Below, piece by piece: positions 9,601-18,659 of a stretch of 64,000 nucleotides of DNA; positions within the stretch are counted from its first letter, which is position 1, and every line of letters begins with the position of its first letter. The stretch covers positions 1 through 64,000 of the forward strand of contig JAFAJV010000108.1 in assembly GCA_019235995.1 (NCBI GenBank), in the 5' to 3' direction. The DNA is from Vulcanimicrobiota bacterium. GTDB taxonomy: Bacteria; Vulcanimicrobiota; Vulcanimicrobiia; Vulcanimicrobiales; Vulcanimicrobiaceae. Both the position numbers and the translations under genes were made by a program. Under the pieces are notes generated by a model. That model did not search any database, had not been told where the DNA came from, and was given only the letters and a program-made list of their open reading frames with translations.

Positions 9601-11879
9601 GAAAGCGTCCCCGCGGTCAAGGGTAAGCCGATGCCGCTCAGCTGCTTCGCGCTCAATCGGTTTGCGACCAGCGAGAGCGCGCCTGGGTTCGCACCGCCGG
9701 TTTGCGGCGCGGCCAGCGAGAAGTTACCGGCGGCGACAATTTCGCCACCCGCGGCGCGAGCTTCGGCCGACAATATCCGCAGCCGATCGCCTTCGACGGC
9801 GAGCGTCAGGTTTGCGTGCGTCACCGGGACGCCGCGCAGCGTCGCGCGCTGCATCGCCAGGTCCGTTCCCTGCACCACGATGCGCTGCGGCTCGATCGCG
9901 ACGCCGACGGTGCCCCGCAGCGCTCCGTGCGCGACGATCGCGCTGCCCAAGAATGGCTGCAGCCCTTCGAACGTCCCGCGATACGCGCCGTACGCGACGA
10001 AGCGCTGGGTCGAAAAGAGGCCGTCGCCCGCGAACTCGCCCCACGGACCCGACGCCCGAAGCGAATTGATCGCCGTGCTTTGCAGCGTGCCGCCAAACGT
10101 CGCGGCGAGTCGATCGAAGCGAACGCCGGAAATGGTTGTGTCGCTTCCGCCGACGCTGCCCGCCATCGAGACGTGACTGCCCGAGCCGCCGCCCGCGAGC
10201 GTCATCCCGACCGCCCGTCCGTCGATCGGCGGCATTGCGGGCAACGACAGGCCGGGGAACGTAGGAAGACTCGGTGCGCGCATCCGCAGGTTGCGCGCGA
10301 CCAGCCAGAAGGCGCTGCTGTCGTGGGGCCGATCCAACGCGTACGCGCCGTCGAAATCGCCGCGCTCGGTGTGCAGCCAGAACGGCTCGACGCTCGCCGT
10401 GCCGTCCGGGTTCATCGCGAAGAGCGCGGCGACGCGCCGCACGCCGCGCGCGGACGCGGCGCTCCCCTCGACTCCGAAGAGCAGGTCGCGTCCCACGGCC
10501 GACGCGTCGATCGCGATCGGCTCGTCGCCGAGCATCTCGTCGAGATACGGCAGACGACTCGCCGGGCCGGCGACGTGCAGGGCGAACCGCGAGAGCACGT
10601 GCGGGCCGATCCCGAGCGTGCCGCGCACGCCGATCGCCACGCCGGCGTAACGGGCGCGCAGCGGCGCGAGCGCTACGACGTTGGAGTGATACACCACGCC
10701 GGCGTCGAGAGCGTCGAAGGGCATCGAGCGATAGAAGGTGTGCGGCGCGTTCACGCGCGCAACGATCACCGGATCGCCGATCGGCCCGTGGACGAGCACG
10801 CCTACGTGTGCCCTGCCCGAGATCGCCTGATCGCGCGCGAACGCAAACGCGCGGCGCAGCCCGGAGAGGTCGCCCGATCCCTCGACGCCGAGACGAAGCT
10901 GCGCGCCGCCGGTCAGCGCTCCCGTCAGGTCGTAGCCGCCGCCCGTGATGCGCAGCGGAATTCCGGCGAGCATCGCGTCCGCGCGGCTCACGTAGAAGGT
11001 GTCGTCGACGAGCTCGAGGCGTCCGCGGAGCCGTTCGATCGGCGCGTCGAGCGCCGCCAGAGCGAGCCGTCCGTCGCGTACGTCGACGCCGAGACTGACG
11101 TGATATGACGGATCGACGTTCGGCGCGACGCCGAGAGCGTACACGCGGGCGTCGAAATTCTCAGCCGTAGCCTGCAGGATGCGCACCTGCGGCGTCTGCG
11201 CGAAGTAGTTTGCCAGGCCCGGCAGCGGGAAGCGCGTCGCGTGCGCGTGATGGATCGCGTAGCCGCGAAGCGCGTCCACCGTGCCGGCGATCGTGAACGG
11301 CTCGCGGGACTGCTGCTCGAACGCGCCGCGCACGCGATAGCGGGTGACGGCCGCGGTGTCCACGTCGGCGTCGGCGTCGATGCCGCCGGCGCGAATGACC
11401 TTCGCGCTCGGATCGTACGCCGACGGCTCGCGAAGCTCCAGCTGCGCGTCGCGCACCGTCACGTGCAGGCGCCACGGAACGGGATTGATGCGCGTGGCGT
11501 GCGGGATCACCGGTGAGCCCTTCGGCAAGCTCAGGGTGAAGCTGCCGTCGGGAAAGCGCGTCAGCGTGAGCCGCACCCCAACGAGGTCGAGCCCGAGGAT
11601 GCCCATGCGATGCGCGCTGCCGGGCAACAGATCGCGCGGCGAGTAGCGAATCGCGACGCGCGCGGCGCTCAGGACCGGAAGCGATCCGCGACTCACGCGC
11701 AGGTCGTAAAACGCGGCGCCGTCTCGCGCGACGCGCACGTCTCCGATTCGGACGTCCAAGCCCGTCGCTAACCTGGCGCCTTCTTGGATCGAAGCGCGTA
11801 ACAACGCGTGGCGGTTCGCGGCCACCAAGCCCAGGACGACCGCCGCGGCCAGGAGGGCCATCGCGACGCGAGTGCGCAC
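6639..11879 (-). CDS. tamB: TamB-like translocation and assembly / lipid-transport protein
   Basis: 1746 aa with a GTG start. An AGGAGG lies about 11 nt upstream, and an in-frame ATG is 6 codons later. One N-terminal membrane anchor (MALLAAAVVLGLVA) is followed by a very long run of beta-rich AsmA/TamB-like repeats. The last 350 or so residues form the conserved TamB (DUF490) domain: GTFASTGGTLTYFDRAFRVQ, ADITITVDGPIAGLKIGL, NPPGYTRDEILGLIAPFGG. TamB-type proteins span the periplasm as hydrophobic grooves. They assist outer-membrane assembly and phospholipid transport. The gene lies upstream of bamA across 167 nt that hold nothing I recognise. Confidence 0.92.
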   Translation of the reverse strand: MRTRVAMALLAAAVVLGLVAANRHALLRASIQEGARLATGLDVRIGDVRVARDGAAFYDLRVSRGSLPVLSAARVAIRYSPRDLLPGSAHRMGILGLDLVGVRLTLTRFPDGSFTLSLPKGSPVIPHATRINPVPWRLHVTVRDAQLELREPSAYDPSAKVIRAGGIDADADVDTAAVTRYRVRGAFEQQSREPFTIAGTVDALRGYAIHHAHATRFPLPGLANYFAQTPQVRILQATAENFDARVYALGVAPNVDPSYHVSLGVDVRDGRLALAALDAPIERLRGRLELVDDTFYVSRADAMLAGIPLRITGGGYDLTGALTGGAQLRLGVEGSGDLSGLRRAFAFARDQAISGRAHVGVLVHGPIGDPVIVARVNAPHTFYRSMPFDALDAGVVYHSNVVALAPLRARYAGVAIGVRGTLGIGPHVLSRFALHVAGPASRLPYLDEMLGDEPIAIDASAVGRDLLFGVEGSAASARGVRRVAALFAMNPDGTASVEPFWLHTERGDFDGAYALDRPHDSSAFWLVARNLRMRAPSLPTFPGLSLPAMPPIDGRAVGMTLAGGGSGSHVSMAGSVGGSDTTISGVRFDRLAATFGGTLQSTAINSLRASGPWGEFAGDGLFSTQRFVAYGAYRGTFEGLQPFLGSAIVAHGALRGTVGVAIEPQRIVVQGTDLAMQRATLRGVPVTHANLTLAVEGDRLRILSAEARAAGGEIVAAGNFSLAAPQTGGANPGALSLVANRLSAKQLSGIGLPLTAGTLSATGNLAAGAALPRFDGGVTIGAGRVANFSIAGDGSVNLSGDSVALRRVVGAFGGANARIDGSIGSLQSGAPSYDLDADVPAARVAPALRQFGIPNYKTDGTFNAQLHIAGRSARPRITGHVGVPAGEINGLPFIDGSVLLAADPSGVSVRRGSVLVGTTAAGFSAVARPNQSAIDLRAPHATLSDFNNFFDTGDTLAGRGAVKLAAASQGGRVTSSGDLDVRGFRYRNLPIGDTRAVWSSARNAVTGALAVGGSEGMLRARGTIALSPQADWQSTLTRSRFDLRGDVGNLDLSLWMPALGMQSVPITGRVSGDATIRGRFPLLDVRANAHVRDGTLGPLTLDSASVALHAAGRRIVVDRAELTTPEIAASAAGSFGLRRNDPLDIHVHAATDRLAKLVYDVSRVRVPISGSFESTLSIAGTYRAPTFLAGVDGTGVRAYGISIASLFGEFRLQRHALVLSNAGATLGRGEVTLAGALPLSLAPLRLPPDQPMSFDLDVVGLDPAVFDETLGQNTKMSGLIDGHIGLSGTVRRPSIVGRLSLARGSYFSALERVPITQLAAALSFNRVSGSIDRLSARLGSGTAQLSGRVAFPNGFSGGTSSLHFAGVARGAQLDLPAYGSGTLDARLTLDKKSGTAALLAGDATLSNATLPFATFVKAAQGASSPGLPPLPLAFDLRATAGKNVRVRGSGYGAGLDIGVSGSVNLGGSLSSPTLDGTFASTGGTLTYFDRAFRVQQGGVRFNAADGVLPTLHAVASSTVVNPDPDRARNPYGSADITITVDGPIAGLKIGLTSNPPGYTRDEILGLIAPFGGFVNGIAFSRQSMLAPRQPSGITPLGALSPIPNVDLAQRSTITVGQEAFNILNAQFAASLLGPVESTIGQGLGLSSVNLTLGYYGNVGFTATRLLGKAVSAVYAVTFGVPQVQSFGLMVQPNPVTSATLNFFYQSGPTKLLQLPTSPVGYNASYTVAQPLIGNSGFSLTVQRYFW

Positions 11880-11947
11880 GTGGCTCTATACCTCCTATTC
11901 CGCGGCGCGCCCCGCCGAGCTAAGAATGTTCTAAACGGGCCTTAGTG

Positions 11948-13843
11948 TCAGAGGTCGAGGTTCTTGACCCCCTTGGCGTACTCGAAGATGTACTGCTTGC
12001 GTGGTTCGACCTTATCGCCCATGAGGTCGGTGAAGATTTGCTCCGCCTCCACCGCGTCTTCGACGGTGATCTGTTTCAGACGGCGATTGCCCACTTCCAT
12101 CGTCGTCTCGGCCAGCTGCTCAGCGTCCATCTCTCCCAAACCCTTGTACTGTTGAATCGTGAAGTCTTTGCCGTCGTCGCCGACGATCGACTTCAGCTCG
12201 CCCTCCGTGAATGCCCACCACTGCTTCTTGCCCTTGCGGATTCCGTACAGCGGCGGCTGCGCGATGAACACGTGTCCTTCTTCGACCAGCGGCTTCATCT
12301 GGCGGTAGAAGAACGTGAGGAGCAGCGTCCGGATGTGCGAGCCGTCGACGTCGGCGTCGGTCATGATGATGATCTTGTTGTAGCGCAGTTTCGCCACGTT
12401 GAATTCGTCGCCGAAGCCCGTGCCGAGCGCCGTGATCATCGTGCGAATCTCTTCGTTCGCCAGCACCTTGTCGAGGCGCGCCTTCTCGACGTTGAGGATC
12501 TTGCCGCGCAGCGGCAGGATGGCCTGATTGTTTGGGTCGCGGCCGCCCTTGGCGGTGCCGCCCGCCGAGTCGCCCTCCACCAAGAAGATCTCGCACTCGC
12601 CGGGGTTGCCGTTCTTGCAGTCCACGAGCTTGCCGGGCAGTCCGGATCCCTCGAGCGCGTTCTTGCGGCGGGAAAGATCGCGCGCCTTCTTCGCCGCATC
12701 CCGCGCGCGCTGCGCCTGCATGCACTTCTCGACGATCGCGCGCGCGTACTTGGGATTCTCCTCGAGAAAGAACTCGAGACGCTCGGACACCAAGCCCGCC
12801 ACGATGCTTCGGACCTTCGCGTTGCCGAGCTTCGTCTTCGTCTGGCCCTCGAACTGAGGATCTTGGAGCTTCACGGAAACGACCGCCGTGAGCCCCTCGA
12901 CGATGTCGTCGGTCGAGAGAGAGTTGTCGCCCTCCTTGAGCGCGCCGCGCTTACGCGCGTAGGAGTTGATCGCGGTAGTGACGGCCTGCCGGAAGCCCTG
13001 GAGGTGCATGCCGCCTTCGATCGTCCCGATGTTGTTGGCGTACGAGAAGATCTGGTCGGCATACGTACCGGTGTACTGCATGGCGACCTCGACGTCGACG
13101 CCGTCGCGCTCCGCGTGCGTCGAGATGATCGGATGCAGTGGGTCCTTTTTCTCGTTGAGCCACTCGACGAACGAGACGATGCCGCCGTCGAATGTATAGG
13201 TGCGCTCGCGCACGGCCTCGCCGCGCTCGTCGCGCAGCGTGATCGAAAGGCCGCGATTCAAGAAGGCGAGCTCACGCAGCCGCTTCTGCAAGATGTCCCA
13301 GTGAAACTCGGTGACCTCGAACATCTCGGGATCCGGCTTGAACCACTGGAGCGTTCCGGTTCCCTCGGTCTTTCCTATTTTTTTCAGTTTCTGTACGGTG
13401 ACGCCGCGCTCGAACTTCATTCGCCATAGGAAACCGTCGCGCTTGACCTGCGTGACCATCCATTCGGAGAGCGCGTTGACGACCGAGATGCCGACGCCGT
13501 GCAGGCCGCCGGAAACCTTGTAGCCGCCCTTGCCGAACTTCGCGCCGGCATGAAGGATCGTCATAACGACCTCGACCGCGGGCAGCCGTTCCTCGGCGTG
13601 CAGGTCGATGGGAATGCCGCGGCCGTCGTCCTCGACCGAACACGAAGCGTCCGCGTGCAAAACGACGCGGATGGTGCGCGCGTATCCCGCGAGGGCCTCG
13701 TCCACCGCGTTGTCGACGGCCTCGTAGACGAGCTGATGCAGCCCCCGCTCGGCGGTGTTGCCGATATACATGCCGGGGCGCTTGCGCACGGCTTCCAGCC
13801 CGCGCAAGACCTCGATCTGCTCGCCTGTGTAATTCGTCGACAT
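11948..13843 (-). CDS. gyrB: DNA gyrase subunit B
   Basis: ATPase subunit of the type II topoisomerase that supercoils DNA. 631 aa. GHKL ATPase motifs: EAVDNAVDEALAG, EDDGRGIPIDLH and GGLHGVGISVVNALSEW. The TOPRIM domain contains EIFLVEGDSAGGTAKGGRD and DADVDGSHIRTLLLTFFYR. The tail TDLMGDKVEPRKQYI is typical GyrB. The ATG overlaps the dciA stop (TAATG), so the two are probably translationally coupled. There is no gyrA in the window. Confidence 0.97.
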   Translation of the reverse strand: MSTNYTGEQIEVLRGLEAVRKRPGMYIGNTAERGLHQLVYEAVDNAVDEALAGYARTIRVVLHADASCSVEDDGRGIPIDLHAEERLPAVEVVMTILHAGAKFGKGGYKVSGGLHGVGISVVNALSEWMVTQVKRDGFLWRMKFERGVTVQKLKKIGKTEGTGTLQWFKPDPEMFEVTEFHWDILQKRLRELAFLNRGLSITLRDERGEAVRERTYTFDGGIVSFVEWLNEKKDPLHPIISTHAERDGVDVEVAMQYTGTYADQIFSYANNIGTIEGGMHLQGFRQAVTTAINSYARKRGALKEGDNSLSTDDIVEGLTAVVSVKLQDPQFEGQTKTKLGNAKVRSIVAGLVSERLEFFLEENPKYARAIVEKCMQAQRARDAAKKARDLSRRKNALEGSGLPGKLVDCKNGNPGECEIFLVEGDSAGGTAKGGRDPNNQAILPLRGKILNVEKARLDKVLANEEIRTMITALGTGFGDEFNVAKLRYNKIIIMTDADVDGSHIRTLLLTFFYRQMKPLVEEGHVFIAQPPLYGIRKGKKQWWAFTEGELKSIVGDDGKDFTIQQYKGLGEMDAEQLAETTMEVGNRRLKQITVEDAVEAEQIFTDLMGDKVEPRKQYIFEYAKGVKNLDL

Positions 13844-14685
13844 TACGTGTTTCGTTGTTCCGTGTAGATCAAGTCGTGTAGCTCGTCTCCCAAGACGTTA
13901 CGCACCGTTGCCGGCACGATCTCTTCCGGCGGAACGTTGCTGCGCAATAGCACGTAGGAGCTCGCAACGAGCCGCTCGCGCCCGTCGCGCGACAGTCGCT
14001 TGGCGGCCCGCGCTTGCACGAGCATGCCCCACCAGCGCGTAAGCAGCTGGGCGCGAATGCCCTCGTATTCCTCTACCTTTAACCCCTCGACGAGCGCGGC
14101 CGTTCCGGCATAACCGAGCCAGGGCGCCTCGAAAAGAAGCCGTGCCGTCGCCTCGGTGCGGCGGCTCCGCTCTGCGTTCGCGCACGCGGCGCACAGCTCT
14201 CGGCCGGCCGGGGGGACGAGCGCACCGCAGCACGCGCACGCCTCCCACCCCTCCGAGCGCTTAGAGCGGCCGTGTGCGTCGACCTCTTCGCGGAAGCGCT
14301 GGAGCGCTTCGGCGGCCGACGCGGACTGCGGACGCCCGGGCGAGCGCGGCGAGCTCGGGCGCGCTGCCCGAGGCCGGGGAGGCGGCGACGAATGCGTCTG
14401 CGGCAACCGGCCGACGCGGAAACGAAGCTGCTTTACGCCTGCCTTCGGAACTCGCGCCTCGACCGCGCGCAGCACGTGCTCGCCCAAGAGGCTCAGCTGA
14501 TGGCTCCAGGCGTTCGAGCGAGCCATGACCGTCAGCGTTCCGCCCGCGATCCGCGACGGGTGAGAGTTTCGCGCGACCTGATCGCCGACGATGTCGGGCC
14601 AGGCCGCCTCGAGCAGAGCGAGCGGCTCGCGCTGCGAGCCCGCCGCCGGCTCCCACTCCGAGAGCGCGTTGGACAGCTTCAGCAT
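13843..14685 (-). CDS. dciA: DciA-like (DUF721) protein with Cys-rich C-terminal extension
   Basis: 280 aa; the ATG at 14685 overlaps the recF stop by 7 nt. Residues about 10-95 form the DUF721 domain: LLEAAWPDIVGDQVARNSHP, LTVMARSNAWSHQLSLL, LRFRVG. In bacteria without DnaC/DnaI, DciA is the ancestral loader of DnaB helicase, and no dnaC or dnaI is seen here. After a Pro/Arg linker (95-125) comes a putative zinc ribbon: Cys at 150, 152, 153, 165 and 168 (CACCG...ELCAAC). A further 110-residue helical domain follows (RWWGMLVQARAAKRLSRDGRERL). Many DUF721 proteins stop after the first domain, so the extension is unusual. Confidence 0.82.
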   Translation of the reverse strand: MLKLSNALSEWEPAAGSQREPLALLEAAWPDIVGDQVARNSHPSRIAGGTLTVMARSNAWSHQLSLLGEHVLRAVEARVPKAGVKQLRFRVGRLPQTHSSPPPRPRAARPSSPRSPGRPQSASAAEALQRFREEVDAHGRSKRSEGWEACACCGALVPPAGRELCAACANAERSRRTEATARLLFEAPWLGYAGTAALVEGLKVEEYEGIRAQLLTRWWGMLVQARAAKRLSRDGRERLVASSYVLLRSNVPPEEIVPATVRNVLGDELHDLIYTEQRNT

Positions 14686-15785
14686 GCCGCCCACTCCAGC
14701 ACGCGGGCGTTTTGGACGCGCGCGACGCGCGCGCCGCTCAAACCCGGCGGAAGGTGCGTCGCCGTCACGAAAGCCTGCTCGTAATCGCCGATTTCGCCGA
14801 GAAACGCGCCGGCGCGAGTCTCGTCCAGCTCCGACAGGACGTCGTCGAGCAACAGCAACGGCGCCTCGTTCGAGCGTTCGCGCATCACGCCGTATTCGGC
14901 AACCTTGAGTGCGAGTACCGCCGTGCGCTGCTGCCCCTGCGAACCGTACGCGGCGAGGGAAACGCCGTCGAGCGACAGCCCCACGTCGTCGCGATGGGGA
15001 CCGACCAGCGCCGACTTTCGCGTGCGCTCCGACTCGGCGGCGTGCCGCATCCGCGCTTCGAATGCCGCCGCGATCGCTTCCGGCGTGGCGGCGTCGAACA
15101 CGACGTTCGGCTCGTAACGAACCTCGAGCGCCTCGTCCGGCGCGAATCGCGCGTGCGCCGCGGCCGCGCCGTGCGCTAGCTCGTCGACGAGCCGAACGCG
15201 GGCTAACATGATCTCCGTGCCGGCGGCAAGCAGCGTGCGCTCGTAGACCAGGAGCAGCTCGTCGTCGGGCTCGACGGCTCCGCGCAGAACGGCGTTCTTC
15301 TGCTGCAGGGCTTTGCGATATCGCGCGAGCTCGTAATAATAGCGCGGCTCGGTCTGCGCGAGCGCGATATTCAAGAAAGCGCGGCGGGCGCCCGGTGTTC
15401 CCGCGGCCAGTTTGAGATCCGCGGGCACAAACGTCACGACGCGAATTCGGCCGAGATAGTTCGCATAGCGTACGGGGCTCGCGTTGACGGTGTAGGTCTT
15501 GCGGGTCCCACGCGGCCCTCGGTCGATGGCGCACGCCAGATTGACGTTCCCTGCACGCGACGTCGCCTCGCCGGACAGAACGGCGCGTTCGCACCCCGCG
15601 CGCACCGCATCCGAATCGCGCGCGGTCCGGAAAGACTTGCCCGTACCGAGCATCGCGATCCCTTCGAGCAGGTTGCTCTTGCCTTGCGCGTTGGCGCCAA
15701 CGAACAAGTTCAGTCCGGTCGAGGGCTCCAGATTTAGTTCTGAATAGTTGCGAAAATTCGAGAAGCCTAGCCGCCGCAGGTACAC
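14679..15785 (-). CDS. recF: RecF, recombination and replication-repair ATPase
   Basis: 368 aa with a GTG start one base after the dnaN stop. SMC-like ATPase that helps load RecA at gaps and restart forks. It opens with the signature LRRLGFSNFRNYSEL. Walker A is GANAQGKS (30-37). Signature and Walker B regions are GSQGQQRTAVLALK and LLLLDDVLSELD, with conserved HRDDV (VGPHRDDVGLSLDG). The order dnaN-recF-dciA-gyrB is the common origin arrangement. Confidence 0.96.
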   Translation of the reverse strand: MYLRRLGFSNFRNYSELNLEPSTGLNLFVGANAQGKSNLLEGIAMLGTGKSFRTARDSDAVRAGCERAVLSGEATSRAGNVNLACAIDRGPRGTRKTYTVNASPVRYANYLGRIRVVTFVPADLKLAAGTPGARRAFLNIALAQTEPRYYYELARYRKALQQKNAVLRGAVEPDDELLLVYERTLLAAGTEIMLARVRLVDELAHGAAAAHARFAPDEALEVRYEPNVVFDAATPEAIAAAFEARMRHAAESERTRKSALVGPHRDDVGLSLDGVSLAAYGSQGQQRTAVLALKVAEYGVMRERSNEAPLLLLDDVLSELDETRAGAFLGEIGDYEQAFVTATHLPPGLSGARVARVQNARVLEWAAC

Positions 15786-15786
15786 A

Positions 15787-16902
15787 TCATTGTCGCAGCG
15801 GCATCAGGACATAGAGCTGCTGACCGGTCTCGAGCGGCTCGAGCGGGCGGATCGCCGCCGGCGAGAGCGGGCCGAGGAACTCGATGACGGCCTTATCGCC
15901 CTTGATGTGATTGAGGATTTCCACCAGGTAACGAGCGTTGAATGCGATGGTCAGATCTTCGCCGCTTTGCTCGACCTCGAGCTCCTCGTACGCATTTCCG
16001 GAGATGTCGGAGCTGGCCGTCACGATCAGGGTTTGATTTGCGATGGCGAGCTTGACCATGCTCGCGCGATCGCCGGCCACTAGCTCGGCGCGACGCAAGC
16101 TTGCGATCAGCGCGGGCGTGCTCACGGTGACCGAGCGATCGAATTTCGCGGGAATCACCTGCTGGTAGTTCGGATACTGGCCGTCGACGAGGCGCACCGT
16201 GATCGAGACGTCGCCGCCGGTCATCCGCAGCTGATTGCTCTGGGCGCCGAGCGCGCTCACCTCGATGCGCTCGCCGCCCCCGAGGTTGCGCGCGACCTCC
16301 GCGAGGGCGCGGGAGGGCACGATGAACTTCTCGTTCGCCGAGACCTCGTCTTCGATGGTCGTCGCGAACTTCGCCAGCCGGTAGCCGTCCGTGGCGACCA
16401 TCGTGAGCGACTTGCCTTCCACTTCCAGCAAAGTTCCCATGAGCACCGCCCCACGAGCCTCCTCGCTGGACGCCGCGAAGATGGTCGCCTCGATGCCGTC
16501 GCGGAAACGCCGCCCGGCGATACCGAACTGGGAACCGCGGGCAGCCGCCGGCAGGGGAGGATACTCGTCGGCCGGGAGAGCGTGGAAGTCGTAGTTGCTG
16601 CGCTCGTACTTGACGCTCGCGCGCGTCGGAGTCCCGGTGAGCTCCAGCGTGCCCGCTGCGAGGTTGCCCAGGTAGCTCGCAAAGAGCTTCGCCGGGATCG
16701 TCACGGAGCCGCCCTCGGCCACCTGTGCGGGGAAGGCATGCTCGAGCGTCAGCTCGAGGTCGGTCGCGCGCACCGCGATCTTCTCGCTCTCCCCCTGCAG
16801 CAGAACGTTGGAGAGGATCGGCACGGTCGTATGAGCGTTCACAACCTTGCTGGCCGCCCCGACCGCTGCCGCGATGTCTTTCGTCGTGCAACTAAATTTC
16901 AT
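15787..16902 (-). CDS. dnaN: DNA polymerase III beta sliding clamp
   Basis: About 371 aa from the ATG at 16902. A GTG at 16911 would add MKT; the ATG is preferred because MKFSCTTKDI is the usual clamp start and GGTGA lies 5 nt upstream. The clamp is a ring dimer that tethers polymerase III to DNA. Three repeated clamp domains are recognisable: VPILSNVLLQ and ATDLELTLEH (domain 1); GRRFRDGIEATIFAASSEEAR and VATDGYRLAK (domain 2); EFLGPLSPAAIRPLE and the terminal YVLMPLRQ (domain 3). Confidence 0.96.
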   Translation of the reverse strand: MKFSCTTKDIAAAVGAASKVVNAHTTVPILSNVLLQGESEKIAVRATDLELTLEHAFPAQVAEGGSVTIPAKLFASYLGNLAAGTLELTGTPTRASVKYERSNYDFHALPADEYPPLPAAARGSQFGIAGRRFRDGIEATIFAASSEEARGAVLMGTLLEVEGKSLTMVATDGYRLAKFATTIEDEVSANEKFIVPSRALAEVARNLGGGERIEVSALGAQSNQLRMTGGDVSITVRLVDGQYPNYQQVIPAKFDRSVTVSTPALIASLRRAELVAGDRASMVKLAIANQTLIVTASSDISGNAYEELEVEQSGEDLTIAFNARYLVEILNHIKGDKAVIEFLGPLSPAAIRPLEPLETGQQLYVLMPLRQ

Positions 16903-17176
16903 CGTTTTCACCGTTGGGCGTAGGCGAGCGTTTTCCTAGGAGAATAACAAGAGAGCCGTAGCAGTAGTAGGGCGGTGCATTCTGCGGAAAACTCAGGTTT
17001 CGCTCGTCCTGGTTTGAAGTTTGGCTTGGGATAACCGTGTGGACGAACGGCCGCGGAGCATACACTTTTCCACGGCGGCCGACACACGGCCGAGTTATGC
17101 GTGTGGGCATCGGCGGGCGGTGCGCAAGGCTGTAGAGAGTGTGGAGAAGGATGCTCGGCGGTACGCTTGAGTGCGT
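16903..17176. other. dnaA-dnaN spacer with DnaA-box-like sites (possible second half of oriC)
   Basis: A 274-nt gene-free region. One good DnaA box is present on the minus strand, TGTGGAGAA at 17140-17148 (reads TTCTCCACA, 8/9 to TTATCCACA). Weaker 7/9 matches are TTTTCCACG at 17066-17074 and, on the minus strand, TCGTCCACA at 17038-17046. It must also hold the dnaN promoter and leader, which I could not define. Confidence 0.5.
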
Positions 17177-18526
17177 TCAGGGGGTCTGGCACATCGCGAT
17201 GAGCTGCCGGATCTTGTTGCGGTACGCCTCGTCCCGCTGCATCTGATCTTTGATCTTATCCCGCGCGTACATCACGGTCGTGTGATCCTTCTTTCCGAAC
17301 TCGCGCGCGATCTGGGGCAGCGAGTAATTGGTGAGCTCGGTGGCGATATACATCGCGATCTGCCGCGGCGCGGCGAGGCGCTGGTCTCGTCGGCCGTTGT
17401 CCATTTCCTTGACGGTTAGGCCGTGCGCTCCGGAGACGGTCTCTTTGATCTTCCCGATGGTGATGCGGTGCAGCGGCGCTTGCGCAACCGCGCTCTTGAG
17501 GACGTCCGCCGCGAGGTCCGTCGTGATCGGCGCCTTCGTGAGCGAGGCGTAGGCGATGACGCGGATCAGGGCACCCTCGAGTTCACGAATATTCGAAGGG
17601 ATGACCTTGGCGATAAACGACGTCACGTCGTCCGGCACCGGAATGTTTTCGCTACCCGCCTTCTTGCGCAGGATTGCTTCGCGAGTCTCGAGATCGGGCG
17701 CCTGGATGTCCGTGAGCAGGCCCCATTCGAAACGCGAGCGGAGTCGCGCCTCGAGCGTCTGGATTTCCTTCGGAGGGCGATCCGACGAGATGATCAGCTG
17801 CCGTCCGGACTCGTGCAAAGCGTTGAATGTGTGAAAGAACTCTTCTTGAGTCGTCTCTTTGCCGGCGAGAAACTGGATGTCGTCGATCAACAGCACGTCG
17901 ACCTGGCGATAGCGATTGCGAAACTCCGGCGTGCGATTGTTTTGCAGCGCGATGATGAACTCGTTCGTGAACTTCTCGCAGGTCACATATACGACGTTCG
18001 CGGCCAGGTTGTCTTGGATGACGCGGTGGCCAATGGCGTGCATGAGGTGCGTCTTACCGAGGCCGACTCCGCCGTACAGGAACAGCGGGTTGTAGGCGTG
18101 TGCCGGAGCGCCCGCGACCGCCTGCGCCGCCGCGTGCGCGAAGCGATTGGAATTCCCCACGACAAACTCTTCGAAGGTATAACGAACATTAAGGTTTGCA
18201 GTGCGGAACTCTTCGAGCGGACGGGCGAGAAAGTGCGCAGGCGCGCGATTGCCGTCGCCCGGCTCCGCGACCGAGAGACGGAGCTCGATGCTGGTTCCGA
18301 AGAGCTCGCTCAGTACGCCGATCATCTGCGCCCGGAGCTTGCTTCCTACCCAGTCTTGTGCAAACTTGCTATGCACGGCGAGATGGAGCTCGCTGCCGTG
18401 AAAGGAGATGAAGCGGATCGGTTTGATCCACATCTCAAAGACGGGTTTGGAGAAGGTGCGCTCCAGAGTGTCGAGTGCGGATTGCCATAGCTCATTGGAG
18501 ATGTCCGAATTGATCGCTAGCGCCAT
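17177..18526 (-). CDS. dnaA: Chromosomal replication initiator DnaA
   Basis: About 449 aa from the ATG at 18526 (MALAINSD). It has GAGG 9 nt upstream, while the ATG at 18535 has GAGG directly abutting it. Domain I (LWQSALDTLERTFSKPVFEMWIKP) binds partners. AAA+ domain III has Walker A GGVGLGKTH, Walker B LLIDDIQFLAGKE and the sensor region IISSDRPPKEI. Domain IV has the DnaA-box-binding signature IAREFGKKDHTTVMYARDKI. DnaA-box sites occur on both sides of the gene. Confidence 0.97.
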   Translation of the reverse strand: MALAINSDISNELWQSALDTLERTFSKPVFEMWIKPIRFISFHGSELHLAVHSKFAQDWVGSKLRAQMIGVLSELFGTSIELRLSVAEPGDGNRAPAHFLARPLEEFRTANLNVRYTFEEFVVGNSNRFAHAAAQAVAGAPAHAYNPLFLYGGVGLGKTHLMHAIGHRVIQDNLAANVVYVTCEKFTNEFIIALQNNRTPEFRNRYRQVDVLLIDDIQFLAGKETTQEEFFHTFNALHESGRQLIISSDRPPKEIQTLEARLRSRFEWGLLTDIQAPDLETREAILRKKAGSENIPVPDDVTSFIAKVIPSNIRELEGALIRVIAYASLTKAPITTDLAADVLKSAVAQAPLHRITIGKIKETVSGAHGLTVKEMDNGRRDQRLAAPRQIAMYIATELTNYSLPQIAREFGKKDHTTVMYARDKIKDQMQRDEAYRNKIRQLIAMCQTP

Positions 18527-18659
18527 CCTATGCATCCTCGTTCAACGTCCCGCCAAAACCACTGCGCAGCCTTCGTATGACGAGCAATCAGGCTGTGCCA
18601 CCCCCGTGAGGGCGCAACCACTTGGCTTAATGAAGCCTTGCTCCTGCGGAATCTATGCA

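Noticed and set aside
14686-15594. N-terminal extension of the DUF721 open frame
   Set aside because: It lies over recF in another frame and is Arg-rich without homology; the ATG at 14685 gives a normal DUF721 start.
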